From: Acholoe squamosa
Taxonomy: Eukaryota; Annelida; Polychaeta; Phyllodocida; Polynoidae
DNA length: 64,000 nt
Direction of reading: 5' to 3'
Assembly: GCA_949317995.1 (NCBI GenBank)
Contig: OX439041.1
Coordinates: 5,210,501-5,274,500, forward strand
Shown here: positions 55,689-64,000 of the stretch, in pieces
Layout: the number at the start of each line of letters is the position of its first letter
How positions within the stretch are numbered: the first letter of the stretch is position 1
Made by a program: the position numbers and the translations under genes
Notes under the pieces: generated by a model
Told to the model about the DNA's origin: nothing
The model's input: only the letters and a program-made list of their open reading frames with translations
Database searches by the model: none

Positions 55689-56639
55689 ATGGCGGATCAA
55701 CTAGTACAGGTACAGCTGCAGAGGCAGGAGCTGGAGGAGACCCGCGATGTCCGTCGCAGGCTGGAGCAGCATGCACGCTACATTGGATCCGTGGACGGCA
55801 CGGACCGCCAGCAGGTGCGGATGTGGCTGGACGCTGTCACGGGTGCCAAACAATGGACAAGGGCCAACGACCAGCTCACCCTGGAGATGGTGGGATATCT
55901 GGCCACCGGAGACATGGGAACCACCATCATGAACATTGTCGATGGGTTAGATGCTGCTGACCAGACTTGGGCCAACGTACGAGATAGACTCACGGAGCTG
56001 TACCTGGACGAGGATGAACGTGAGTACCGGAGGGAACGGGTAGAAGAGATGAGGCAGGCGCCGTACCAGGACAGCCGGGAATATGGGAGGAAATTCCAGG
56101 CGGCTGTAAACCGGGCTTATACGGCTGAAGAGTTAAACGTGCCCTTGGTTGCTGATCAGCTCATCAGGCTCTTTATAAAGGGGCTGAGGGACAAGGATGT
56201 CCGTATGCAGGTGCACCTTGACCGCCCAGCTACCCTCGACCAAGCCGTCCAGAGCGCCAACGGCGTCGCCAGGGCAGTCGGCAGGGCCGAGGTAGAGTGC
56301 AGACAAGAAGTCCCGATGGATATCAGCGCGCTCCCTCCACGTCCAACCCCTGACCCCTTTAAGGAGGAGGTCCTCAGCTCATTGAAACAGCTGGAGGGCT
56401 CCTTTAAAGGACTGCAGAAACAGGTCAACAAGATTGAGAAAGTCCAAACCCAGCAGCTTGCAGCAGCCAGCCAGCCACCACCACCACGCATGGAGACAAG
56501 GCAACAGGCTCCCCCAGCAACAAGGAGGCAGCAGACGTGGGGCAGGCCCTCCTGGGTTGACGGACAACCTGTGTGCTACAATTGCGGGAACACCGGACAC
56601 TTCTCCCGCGAGTGCGGCCGGCAGGCGGGAAACGAGTAA
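55689..56639 (+). CDS. gag: Gag, element D
   Basis: The ATG at 55689 (MADQLVQVQL) has good context. 316 residues. The retrotransposon-gag domain occupies roughly 35-190 (VRMWLDAVTGAKQWTRAND, then LIRLFIKGLRDKDVRMQV, the usual end motif). A short coiled coil and a Gln/Pro-rich linker follow, and a single zinc knuckle CYNCGNTGHFSREC lies near the C terminus. Stop TAA at 56637-56639, with the -1 slippery site just before. It forms the particle and binds genomic RNA through the knuckle. Confidence 0.92.
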   Translation: MADQLVQVQLQRQELEETRDVRRRLEQHARYIGSVDGTDRQQVRMWLDAVTGAKQWTRANDQLTLEMVGYLATGDMGTTIMNIVDGLDAADQTWANVRDRLTELYLDEDEREYRRERVEEMRQAPYQDSREYGRKFQAAVNRAYTAEELNVPLVADQLIRLFIKGLRDKDVRMQVHLDRPATLDQAVQSANGVARAVGRAEVECRQEVPMDISALPPRPTPDPFKEEVLSSLKQLEGSFKGLQKQVNKIEKVQTQQLAAASQPPPPRMETRQQAPPATRRQQTWGRPSWVDGQPVCYNCGNTGHFSRECGRQAGNE

Positions 56640-56716
56640 GTGCACCGGACTCTAGGGTGTGTGTAAACATTCCTATGGAAGACCTCACTGCACACACACT
56701 CATAGACTCTGGTGCA
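56627..56716 (+). promoter_or_regulatory. -1 frameshift signal, element D
   Basis: GGGAAAC (56627-56633) is in the correct phase, G GGA AAC, two codons before the gag stop. Seven bases later TGCACC (56641-56646) can pair with GGTGCA (56711-56716), enclosing an inner GTGTGTGT/ACACACAC-type stem (56657-56664 with 56691-56698). Pol is open in the -1 frame across this point. Confidence 0.8.
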
Positions 56717-59700
56717 TGCCGAAGCCTCATGCGACAGGACTTCTGGAGACTTCTGTGCAAGAGGCTGCATAGAGCTCCTATAGCAGAGAAAGGAGAGGGG
56801 TTACGAGGATTGAGTGGTCATGCCATACAGACAATAGGTAAGGCTTCCATTTCTATTTTTGGAAAGCCCCTTTCAGTGTACATAACAGACACTCTACATC
56901 ATGATATGCTGCTGGGGGATGATGGGTTGCGGTTGCTAGGTGCCGTTTTGGACTATAAAAATGGTACGGTTAACTTGGCAGAGGCCGCTATGACATGCAA
57001 GTTATCAGGGGCAGGAGACAAAGCAATAGCGGTAGTTACCACAGACACAGAAGAATGGGTGAGGAGATGGCCCCAAGTGTTTGCTGCCGAGGGGGCCCCT
57101 AATGGCCGTGTGCCCAGTGTGGAGTTAGAGATTGACACTGGTGATGCCCGGCCTATTCGACAGAAACCCTACCGGATCCCCCTGACGAAGAGACGGTTGG
57201 TAGAAGCGGAAATGGATAAGATGCTTGCTGAAGGAGTGATACGACCCAGCTCCTCTCCATGGGCATCACCCATCACCCTACAGTCAAAGAAGGATGGATC
57301 AATACGTTTCTGTGTAGATTATAGAATGGTAAATGCGGTAACTAAGAAGGACTCTCATCCGTTACCGCATATTCAAGATATATTTGATTCTCTGACCGAC
57401 GCCAAGGTGTTCAGTACCATGGACCTCAAATCAGGGTACTGGCAGATCGCGGTCAGAGAACAAGACATAGAGAAAACTGCATTCTGCAGCCACCGGGGGC
57501 TGTTCGAGTTCACTAGGATGCCCTTTGGACTTTGCAATGCACCAGCAACCTTCCAACGGACCATGAACCGGGTTTTGGCCCCCTACATTGGGATTAGCTG
57601 CATGGTGTATATCGACGATATTATCGTCTATAGCAAGACGGCGGAGGAGCACCATAGACATCTGGAGGAAGTGTTCACGGTGCTTGCAGACAATGGGCTT
57701 AAACTTAAGCCTAGCAAGTGCCACTTCGATGTGGAGCGGGTAGAACTGTTGGGGTTTGTAGTGACGAAGGACGGGATAGAGACAAACCCTGACAAGGTGG
57801 CCGCCATCGAGGACATGAAGCCTCCAGAGGATGTCACGGGTGTGCGCTCGTTCCTAGGCATGACAGGGTATTATAGACAATGTGTAGAGGGGTATGCAAA
57901 GCTGGCGGAACCGATGGTACGCCTCCTACACAAGAAGGTACCCTTTCACTGGGGTGAGGAACAACAGGCGTCCTTCACCGAACTGAAGCGGGCTCTGGTG
58001 TCATCCAAGGTAATGGCTCACCCACGCATCAACCACCCCTACAAATTGTTCACTGATGCGTGTAATTATGCGGTGGGAGCCATCTTGGTACAAACAGACG
58101 ATGACGGCCTTGAGAGACCCGTTCAGTACATCTCCAAGCAGTTGGAAGGTGCCCAGCTGAATTGGGCTACCATCGAAAAGGAGGCTTATGCGGTAGTGTA
58201 TGCTCTAACCAAACTCAGGCCATATTTATATGGAGCCCAGTTTGTGATATACACTGACCATAAGCCCCTCAAGGCCTTGTTTCTATCAGAGGTTAAAAAC
58301 ACTAAAATTCAAAGATGGGCCGTACTCATAGCGGAGTACGGAGCCCCGATAGAGTATCGGAAGGGGAAGAACAACATCAGAGCTGACATGCTGTCACGCA
58401 TCAGGACAGCGGAGATAGGTGCGATAGATACGGTAGATGACTGGGTGGCAGCCGACGACCTGGGAGGAGAAGATCCCACCCAGATCCCGTGGGAGTTCGA
58501 CAAGCTGGAGAGGGAACAGCTTCTGGTAGAACAGCGCACAATGAACGAGTATGCGCTGGCCAGTGAACCGGAATCTGGGTATGAACTGAAGGATGGACTC
58601 CTGTACACCACAAGACCGCCTCCCGGAGGAGCGGTCTTCCCACGGTTGGTTCTGCCCCCTAGTGCCAGGCATAGAGTCATACGGAGGGCTCATACCGAGG
58701 TGGGTCATCAGGCGGTGAGAAAGACTCTGGATAGGTTAAACGAGGCTTACAAGTGGCCAGGACAGCGTGAGGATGTCCGCAGGGTGTTAGACCAATGTGC
58801 TCGGTGTGCCGTACACCGCGACAAGAGGCAGTACCCTAAGCCATCTGAGATGCCAATTGCTGCTTACCCAGGGCAAGTTATCGGGATGGACCTGGTAGGA
58901 AGACTCCCCGAGACCCCCTATGGTAACAAGTACCTATTGACAGTCATCGACCACTGCACCGGATGGGCTGAAGCCAAGCCCATCCCCAGTAAGTCCTCTG
59001 AGCATGTTCTGAGATACCTGGAGCAGGAGTACTTGCCACGGTTTGGCTCGCCTGAGATAGTCATTACGGACCAAGGCGCGGAGTTCAACGCTGCCCCCCT
59101 GAGACAATACATGGAAGCGGTTGGCATTGAGCACCGGCGCAGCAGTCCGTATAACCCTCAAACCAATGGAAAAATTGAGAGATTTCACAGGACAATTAAA
59201 GGGGTCCTCCGTAAGTTAATGAACAATCACTCGGCTGACTGGGAGGACCGCCTTGGCCAGGCACTGTGGGCACATCGGATCGCAACGTCCACAGTCACCG
59301 GCTACACCCCTTTCTTCCTACAGTACGGTCGCCGCCCCCGGGCTCCGCTAACCCGCATGCTAGGACGGACAGAGGGGAGTGACCCCAGGGCCATAGGGGA
59401 GCGGTTGGATGAACTAGCAAAGGCATTCCAGTGTGCGGCACGAGCCACTGAGGAAAGCCGCAGGTACAATCGGAAGAGACTGGAAGCAAGAGCTAATGCT
59501 GGTGATGTAAGGGCAGGGGACCATGTAGTGATCCTTGCCCAGGAACGCGCCCCCTTTGACTCTAAGTGGGATCACCAGTACGTGGTGACCTTAGTACGGG
59601 GACCCGTCATCACAGTCATAAATGAACGCACCGGAAAGAGGAAAGTAGTCAACAGAAACAAAGTACAGATTGTTGACCCTGACATGCTGTGGGATACGGT

Positions 59701-60085
59701 CCAACCACGAGTCACAAGAACAAAGAGGAACCGTCCCCTGGGTCGTGTACCTGTTGACATCGACGAACCGCAGGCAGCTGCACCGGAGGACCCAACCACA
59801 GCTGAGGAGGATATAAGCGAGGATGAGGAGGTGGGCCAGCCAGTTGCAAAACGACCACCACGAAGAGCAGCTGAGCCAGCAGACGAGGCGCCACCTTCAC
59901 AAGTTCAACGGAGACTTCCCCCCACCCTCTGTGGCAAAAGACGCAGCGAGTACCAGATAGTTACAAGGAGCCAGGTTCGTAAACACCTTGGTCCATCCCT
60001 ACTGGGAAAGCGTGAAGGGGACATTGAGGACAACGAGGAGGCCAAGAGACAATGTATATCTTTTGTCTCGGTCTTCTGTGCCTAG
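56631..60085 (+). CDS. pol: Pol: protease, RT, RNase H, integrase, element D
   Basis: The frame is open from 56573 on a GTG, but entry is by -1 shift at 56633. Protease: active site TLIDSGACRS. RT: FCVDYRMVN, MDLKSGYWQIAV, PFGLCNAPATF and catalytic VYIDDIIVYS. RNase H: LFTDACNYAVGAIL, IEKEAYAVVYAL and YTDHKPLKALF. Integrase: HHCC domain (HTEVGHQ..CARCAVH), DDE core (Asp in GMDLVGRLP, Asp in ITDQGAEFN, Glu in KIERFHR), C-terminal domain with a GPY/F-like end, then an acidic and basic tail. No internal stop. It ends at TAG (60083-60085), overlapping the start of env by 34 bp. All catalytic residues I can check are intact. Confidence 0.93.
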
Positions 60086-61794
60086 CTAGGCCCATCTGGA
60101 CAACAGACCTCTTCACTGATGATGGTGTGCTGATCGAGCACAAGGGAGAGGCAAGGACGGTAGGAGTTGTGTGGACTACGGTAGTGACCATAAATGCCCC
60201 CTCCCCCCTGCCCATGCCGGCGTGGGTAGACCGGGTGAGACAGGGTATTCACTCCGCAGGAAACAGCCTCTCCGCTGGGGATAAGCAAGTCTGGGAGGCT
60301 CGGCTGTCGGCCCTCATCCTGCAAACACGTGTGCGGTATGAGGACAGACAGCTACTAACATCTTCACAGCCCACCCGAAGGAAGAGGGGTCTTTTGAATA
60401 TTGCCGGGGAGTTGAGCAAAATACTCTTCGGTTTATCCACTGAGAAGGACGTGGACGAACTAAGGCGGATTATGGTGGCGGCTACCATGGACCGCAGTCT
60501 GATCCATCATAACCTGGAGAAGCTGGTTAGCGTGGTGAACCAGACTAGGAGATATGTTAAGGAGAACCGGATGGACTTGCAAGCCATCCAGAAGCATGAG
60601 GAAGCCCTACAAGCTCAAGTAGAGAGGAACGGGAAACACTTAGTCCTCCTTGAGCAGAGGGTTAACAGTCTATCGATGTCTAGAATCATAGACAGAACCA
60701 TTAGCGAACTGGAACTTTTAATGGAGGAGTCCCAGCTTCAGTTCCAACTCTATGATAGGCAGAGACGTGAACTAGAGCGGGGTTGGCTTACTGAAACGAC
60801 CCTCCCAAGAACAGACCTAGATGACATCCGAACAAACATTAAGAAGATAGGCTATGAAGTGCCCAGTCCGGAATGGTATTATGAGAATGCTCAGATTGAA
60901 CCACTTTGGGCTAATGGCGATCAGGTGACATTTTATGTGGACTTACTCGGACTCACTAGGGTGCCCTATTTAAGGTTCCAATTGAATTACTATCCTGTTG
61001 CATTTAATGAACAATATCTGCGTGTGGTTAGTGGGGCACCCGAAATCGCTGTGAACACTCGCACTGGAGGGATGTTCCTACCTACAGACTGTATTGGGGA
61101 GAAACCGAGAGTCTGTATCCAACAGAAGGAGGTACTCACCCCAACCTGTGAAGGCGGGCTTATCACCAACCAGACCCGTAGTCTCTGCAGTGTGACTGTA
61201 AGCAAGCGTGGTGAGCAGAGATCTGGGGTATTCCCCCTGAACATTGGACATTATGTTGTGGTTATGTACGAAAAAACGCCGGTCATGATGAGATGTGAGG
61301 GTAAGGCTGCTACTAAAGTAAAGGTGGTTGGGGCAAAAATTGTGGAAATTCCAGGGGGTTGTGAATTAGAAACTTCAGAATGGAGGGTTAAGGGTACCAA
61401 GACGGGGGCAAGTAATCTGACAAGTAGCTATCAGAAGAATGCATATATGCCTTCCCTGAACTTTACATGGCCGGCTGAGGTAAATCAGGATGTTGTCCGG
61501 GCTCTTAAGTGGACCGAGAGAGTGGAAGTACCTTTGGTAGACATGAAGGATTGGGGTACTCCCCTCCCAGGGGGTGCACTAGACACCCCCTTTCCTGTAC
61601 AGCTTGTAGTAATCAGTGTGATAGGGGGCATGTTTCTTGCGATGGCCATAATTATCATCCTTGGATGGTATGCCAGGAGGAGAATGAACAAACAGGCTGC
61701 ATGGGCACCTGATGCGACCCACCGACGGTGCGAGGCCCCGGGAGAAGGCTCACCCGAGATCACTGAACTTGAGCTCGCCTCCTTAATGGCCTGA
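60052..61794 (+). CDS. env: Envelope glycoprotein, F-type, element D
   Basis: ATG at 60052; signal peptide MYIFCLGLLCLARP; about 580 residues. A furin-type RRKR site (109-112) is followed by a hydrophobic Gly-containing segment (GLLNIAGELSKILFGL), then coiled-coil helices. Paired Cys residues mark the ectodomain, and a single membrane span (about 518-537, LVVISVIGGMFLAMAIIIIL) is followed by a 40-residue cytoplasmic tail. This is the class I fusion layout of the baculovirus F / errantivirus group and is distinct in sequence from the env of element C. Overlaps pol by 34 bp; a pyrimidine-rich CTTCTGTGCCTAG acceptor-like site lies at 60073-60085. Open, no lesion seen. Confidence 0.9.
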   Translation: MYIFCLGLLCLARPIWTTDLFTDDGVLIEHKGEARTVGVVWTTVVTINAPSPLPMPAWVDRVRQGIHSAGNSLSAGDKQVWEARLSALILQTRVRYEDRQLLTSSQPTRRKRGLLNIAGELSKILFGLSTEKDVDELRRIMVAATMDRSLIHHNLEKLVSVVNQTRRYVKENRMDLQAIQKHEEALQAQVERNGKHLVLLEQRVNSLSMSRIIDRTISELELLMEESQLQFQLYDRQRRELERGWLTETTLPRTDLDDIRTNIKKIGYEVPSPEWYYENAQIEPLWANGDQVTFYVDLLGLTRVPYLRFQLNYYPVAFNEQYLRVVSGAPEIAVNTRTGGMFLPTDCIGEKPRVCIQQKEVLTPTCEGGLITNQTRSLCSVTVSKRGEQRSGVFPLNIGHYVVVMYEKTPVMMRCEGKAATKVKVVGAKIVEIPGGCELETSEWRVKGTKTGASNLTSSYQKNAYMPSLNFTWPAEVNQDVVRALKWTERVEVPLVDMKDWGTPLPGGALDTPFPVQLVVISVIGGMFLAMAIIIILGWYARRRMNKQAAWAPDATHRRCEAPGEGSPEITELELASLMA

Positions 61795-61917
61795 CCCAAG
61801 AACTGTCCCCTCGCTTCTTGTATCTATCATGCCTTGTGTAACATTAATTAGGTAACATATTAAGTAATCTTTGCAAGAAACCCTCAGGAGTTTGCTGCAC
61901 GGTGGCATCAAACTTTA

Positions 61918-61929
61918 AGTGGGGGAGGT
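61918..61929 (+). promoter_or_regulatory. Polypurine tract, element D
   Basis: AGTGGGGGAGGT directly precedes the 3' LTR. Confidence 0.8.
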
Positions 61930-61930
61930 A

Positions 61931-63411
61931 TGTAAAGTCAGGAGTATTCTGCCTCCTGAATTTAGCAGGTTTCTATAATAATTATACTTATCGATATGAA
62001 TATCTGGGTATGGTGTATAAGTATACATGTATGCACCCAAGAAGGAGAGGTCAGTAGAGTATGTGTCATGGTCCACCACCCCCAGGGAACAGATGGGCCT
62101 CCTTGGTGAGTGGGGGCAAAATAAGTTAAGCGGATCCAGCTGGGCGATTTATGAGATGGTGTACATCTCATCCCCTCCCCCTCCTACCTGCAGGTGGGAG
62201 GTGGGAATTGCCCTATTCAGCTATCAGAGATTGGGGATATATTTTTGTGGGTTGTAAAGTTGGTGGTCAGCTAATGGGCAGGGACTCTCCCACAAAAATT
62301 GCCTACCAGAAGAACCTTTCCTGTCTTCTGGCTCATTATGCACCTGTGCCGGCCATAAAGTTGGGTCCGGGAAACTGAGGGGGAAACCCCTAATTACACC
62401 TATTTCATTTAAGTGTCTGTAAACTTTATAAGCACCCACCGCCGGAACAACCCTTTCCGATTCATGTGCAGGACCTAGTTGCCACCTTTAAATTGGGGGA
62501 AGGAAAAGTTGAGCGAAGGAATATTTTACAATATGGTAATTGTTGTGTACTAAAAGTTGAGGCCCATTGAGGAATGCACATTATATGTTATTAGAACTTA
62601 TTAGAAGTTATTCGGAGTCTGTGGAGGGCCATTTAGTGACCCTAAAGGGGATAGTATAATTGCACAAACATTTTATGGTATAAGTGCACGATGACTATAA
62701 GATGGAGGAGGTGCGGGCAGGAGTTGGTGAGGCACACCTGCGGCCCAGGTAATTACATGAGGGTATTGGGTTGTGACAGGAAGCACCCACCTTCCTGGGA
62801 TAGGGAGGGGGGGACCTGGTTATTTGATATTCCCTAGGGGGAATTTAAAGGTCTATTACCTTACTTGCATGTGTATATGTCTGTATGTATTCCCAACCTG
62901 TATTTAATGGACAGTCTCCCCAATCGGAAGCATGATGTTCCGTACCGGGCGGGGAGGTGTGTTTATGACGTAGGTGTGATGCGTGAGGGAGAGACGGAGG
63001 TTCCCCCTGCGGGGGAGTGAACCCCCCTTAAATAAAGCCGTCTAGGCAGAGATAGGGCAGAACACTTTGGGTTGCCGTCTAGAACAGGACTGAGCTCCTG
63101 GGGACCTGAAGGTGGAGGCTATCTTGGAACTGTATTGGTGACTTTGTCTTATTGATTGAAATAAGATTCAGTTAGTTGGTTGTTGGAAGTTGGAAGTGTT
63201 ATACTGTATAATAGTATAATTGCCAGTAGTAAGTTCTATAGAGCCTGAAGGAGGTAATATTAGTATCATATTAAGTGGCAGTCATCAAACCAGGAGGACC
63301 GGGCAGTTGAAGTTATATAAGCAGAGACTGAAATTATCCAAGATTAGATCCAGGAGGATCCCTTGTGAAACAGGCTACCTTGTACCAGTATATAGGGTGC
63401 CTGATTTTACA
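61931..63411 (+). repeat. 3' LTR of element D
   Basis: Same length as the 5' LTR (1,481 bp) and differing at about two positions by eye. Confidence 0.95.
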
Positions 63412-63895
63412 CCATGTCACTAACTTTCTACTTCTCCATGTCCTTGTCACTAAGCTACATGTCACATGTCGATTTTGAGAAATGGCCATGTCACTATGTC
63501 GAATTTAGGGGTCTAGACCCATATGATAACCAATGGGCATAATGCATTTGATTAAAGCATCACCAGCCCTTAAAAGGTTAAACAAATCAGCACCGGTCTC
63601 AAATAAGCACCGGTCTCGAATAAGCGAGGGGGTAGAGTGGTATTTATAAAATCAAACACTAAAAACAGTATTCAAATGAGGGCCTGTCTCATATAAGCAC
63701 TGGGGTTACAGCAGGATTGAAATCAATGAGCGCCCGGCGTTTATACAGGTCACTATGTATTTAAATTGATAAGTGCCCAGGCACTTAAATTGGCCACTAC
63801 GGTATCAGGAGGAGATTGCTGCTCACTCTACTATTTTATTCACAGCTGTGGTAGAAATAGCTTATTAAATTGATCTTTTTTTCAGAACGTAGGTT
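63412..63895. other. Minisatellite remainder and AATAAGC-type repeats
   Basis: 63412-63500 is the right part of the CATGTCAC array. 63505-63581 is a fold-back MITE family 2 fragment. 63590-63800 carries repeated GCACCGGTCTC(A/G)AATAAGC-type phrases. No gene is seen before the candidate exon. Confidence 0.55.
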
Positions 63896-63976
63896 TATTA
63901 TTGATGGACAAGTTCCGCGTTTATCTATTACCAATGTACCTTCTCACTACCCTGAGGGTCTTCCGTATCACTCAAG
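63896..63976 (+). other. Candidate internal exon, 81 bp
   Basis: CTTTTTTTCAG precedes and CAAG|GTAAGC follows, both strong splice signals. The 81 bp is open in more than one frame; the frame reading RRFIIDGQVPRLSITNVPSH looks most protein-like. No domain is recognised. It would be part of a gene continuing beyond the window. Confidence 0.4.
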
Positions 63977-64000
63977 GTAAGCCAATCGTTAAAATCCACC

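Larger units (their letters stand above)
53871..63411 (+). mobile_element. Complete env-bearing Ty3/gypsy element D, 9.5 kb
   Basis: Two 1,481-bp LTRs (TGTAAA..TTTACA ends) enclose a primer-binding site, a leader ORF, gag, pol in the -1 frame, env and a polypurine tract. CCAT flanks both sides (53867-53870, 63412-63415). By eye the LTRs differ at about two positions (one C/T near 54243/62303 and one A/C near 55301/63361). Every gene is open with all visible catalytic residues. This looks like a very recent insertion that may still be competent. Confidence 0.95.

Overview
The window comes from an animal nuclear genome, probably a marine invertebrate. Coding exons are short and separated by introns with GT..AG borders. 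A receptor-type guanylate cyclase and a rhodopsin-like receptor can be recognised, and most of the rest is transposable elements. No bacterial-style operons are present. The species cannot be named from the sequence alone.

Layout. (1) 1-5359: the 3' half of a Ty3/gypsy-type LTR retroelement (A). Its integrase runs in frame into a tail of about 1,340 residues with an RS-rich stretch, two zinc fingers and a coiled coil, followed by one LTR. (2) 5697-12884: the last seven exons of a receptor guanylate cyclase on +. Its final intron is filled by 87 copies of a 50-bp minisatellite. (3) 14588-17721: a decayed second copy of the same gene in inverted, tail-to-tail orientation. (4) 18000-22860: repeats, namely tRNA-like sequences, a LINE 3' fragment (19392-20165, -), a 51-bp palindrome and a MITE. 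(5) 22868-30091: a decayed Ty3/gypsy element (B) in circularly permuted order (integrase, presumptive LTR, gag, protease-RT-RNase H), bounded by CCACCA on both sides. (6) 31120-33393: a cluster of octamer, CCAAT and E-box motifs, then a rhodopsin-like GPCR pseudogene interrupted by a 578-bp MITE. (7) 34285-50358: a 16-kb env-bearing Ty3/gypsy element (C) on the minus strand. It has two 1,349-bp LTRs, a 4-bp target duplication (GTAT), a broken pol, an open env, a gag without a zinc knuckle, and a small antisense ORF near its 3' LTR. (8) 50363-53870: repeat-rich spacer. (9) 53871-63411: a complete env-bearing element (D) on +. It has 1,481-bp LTRs that differ at about two positions by eye, a CCAT target duplication, a primer-binding site, a polypurine tract, and open leader ORF, gag, pol and env. 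Pol lies in the -1 frame behind a GGGAAAC slippery site. (10) 63412-64000: repeats and one candidate exon.

How the parts relate. In C and D the genes follow the usual retroviral logic: LTR promoter, gag, pol reached by -1 frameshifting, then an F-type envelope, polypurine tract and LTR. D looks very recently inserted and is undamaged in every frame I could read. C is slightly older: its LTRs differ at roughly 17 positions by eye, and it has one nonsense and two frameshift lesions in pol. B is old and heavily damaged. The host guanylate cyclase on + keeps the full set of visible catalytic residues, whereas its inverted partner has lost them. Many ORFs in these elements open on GTG or TTG, so the start positions given below are the first supportable ATG where one exists.
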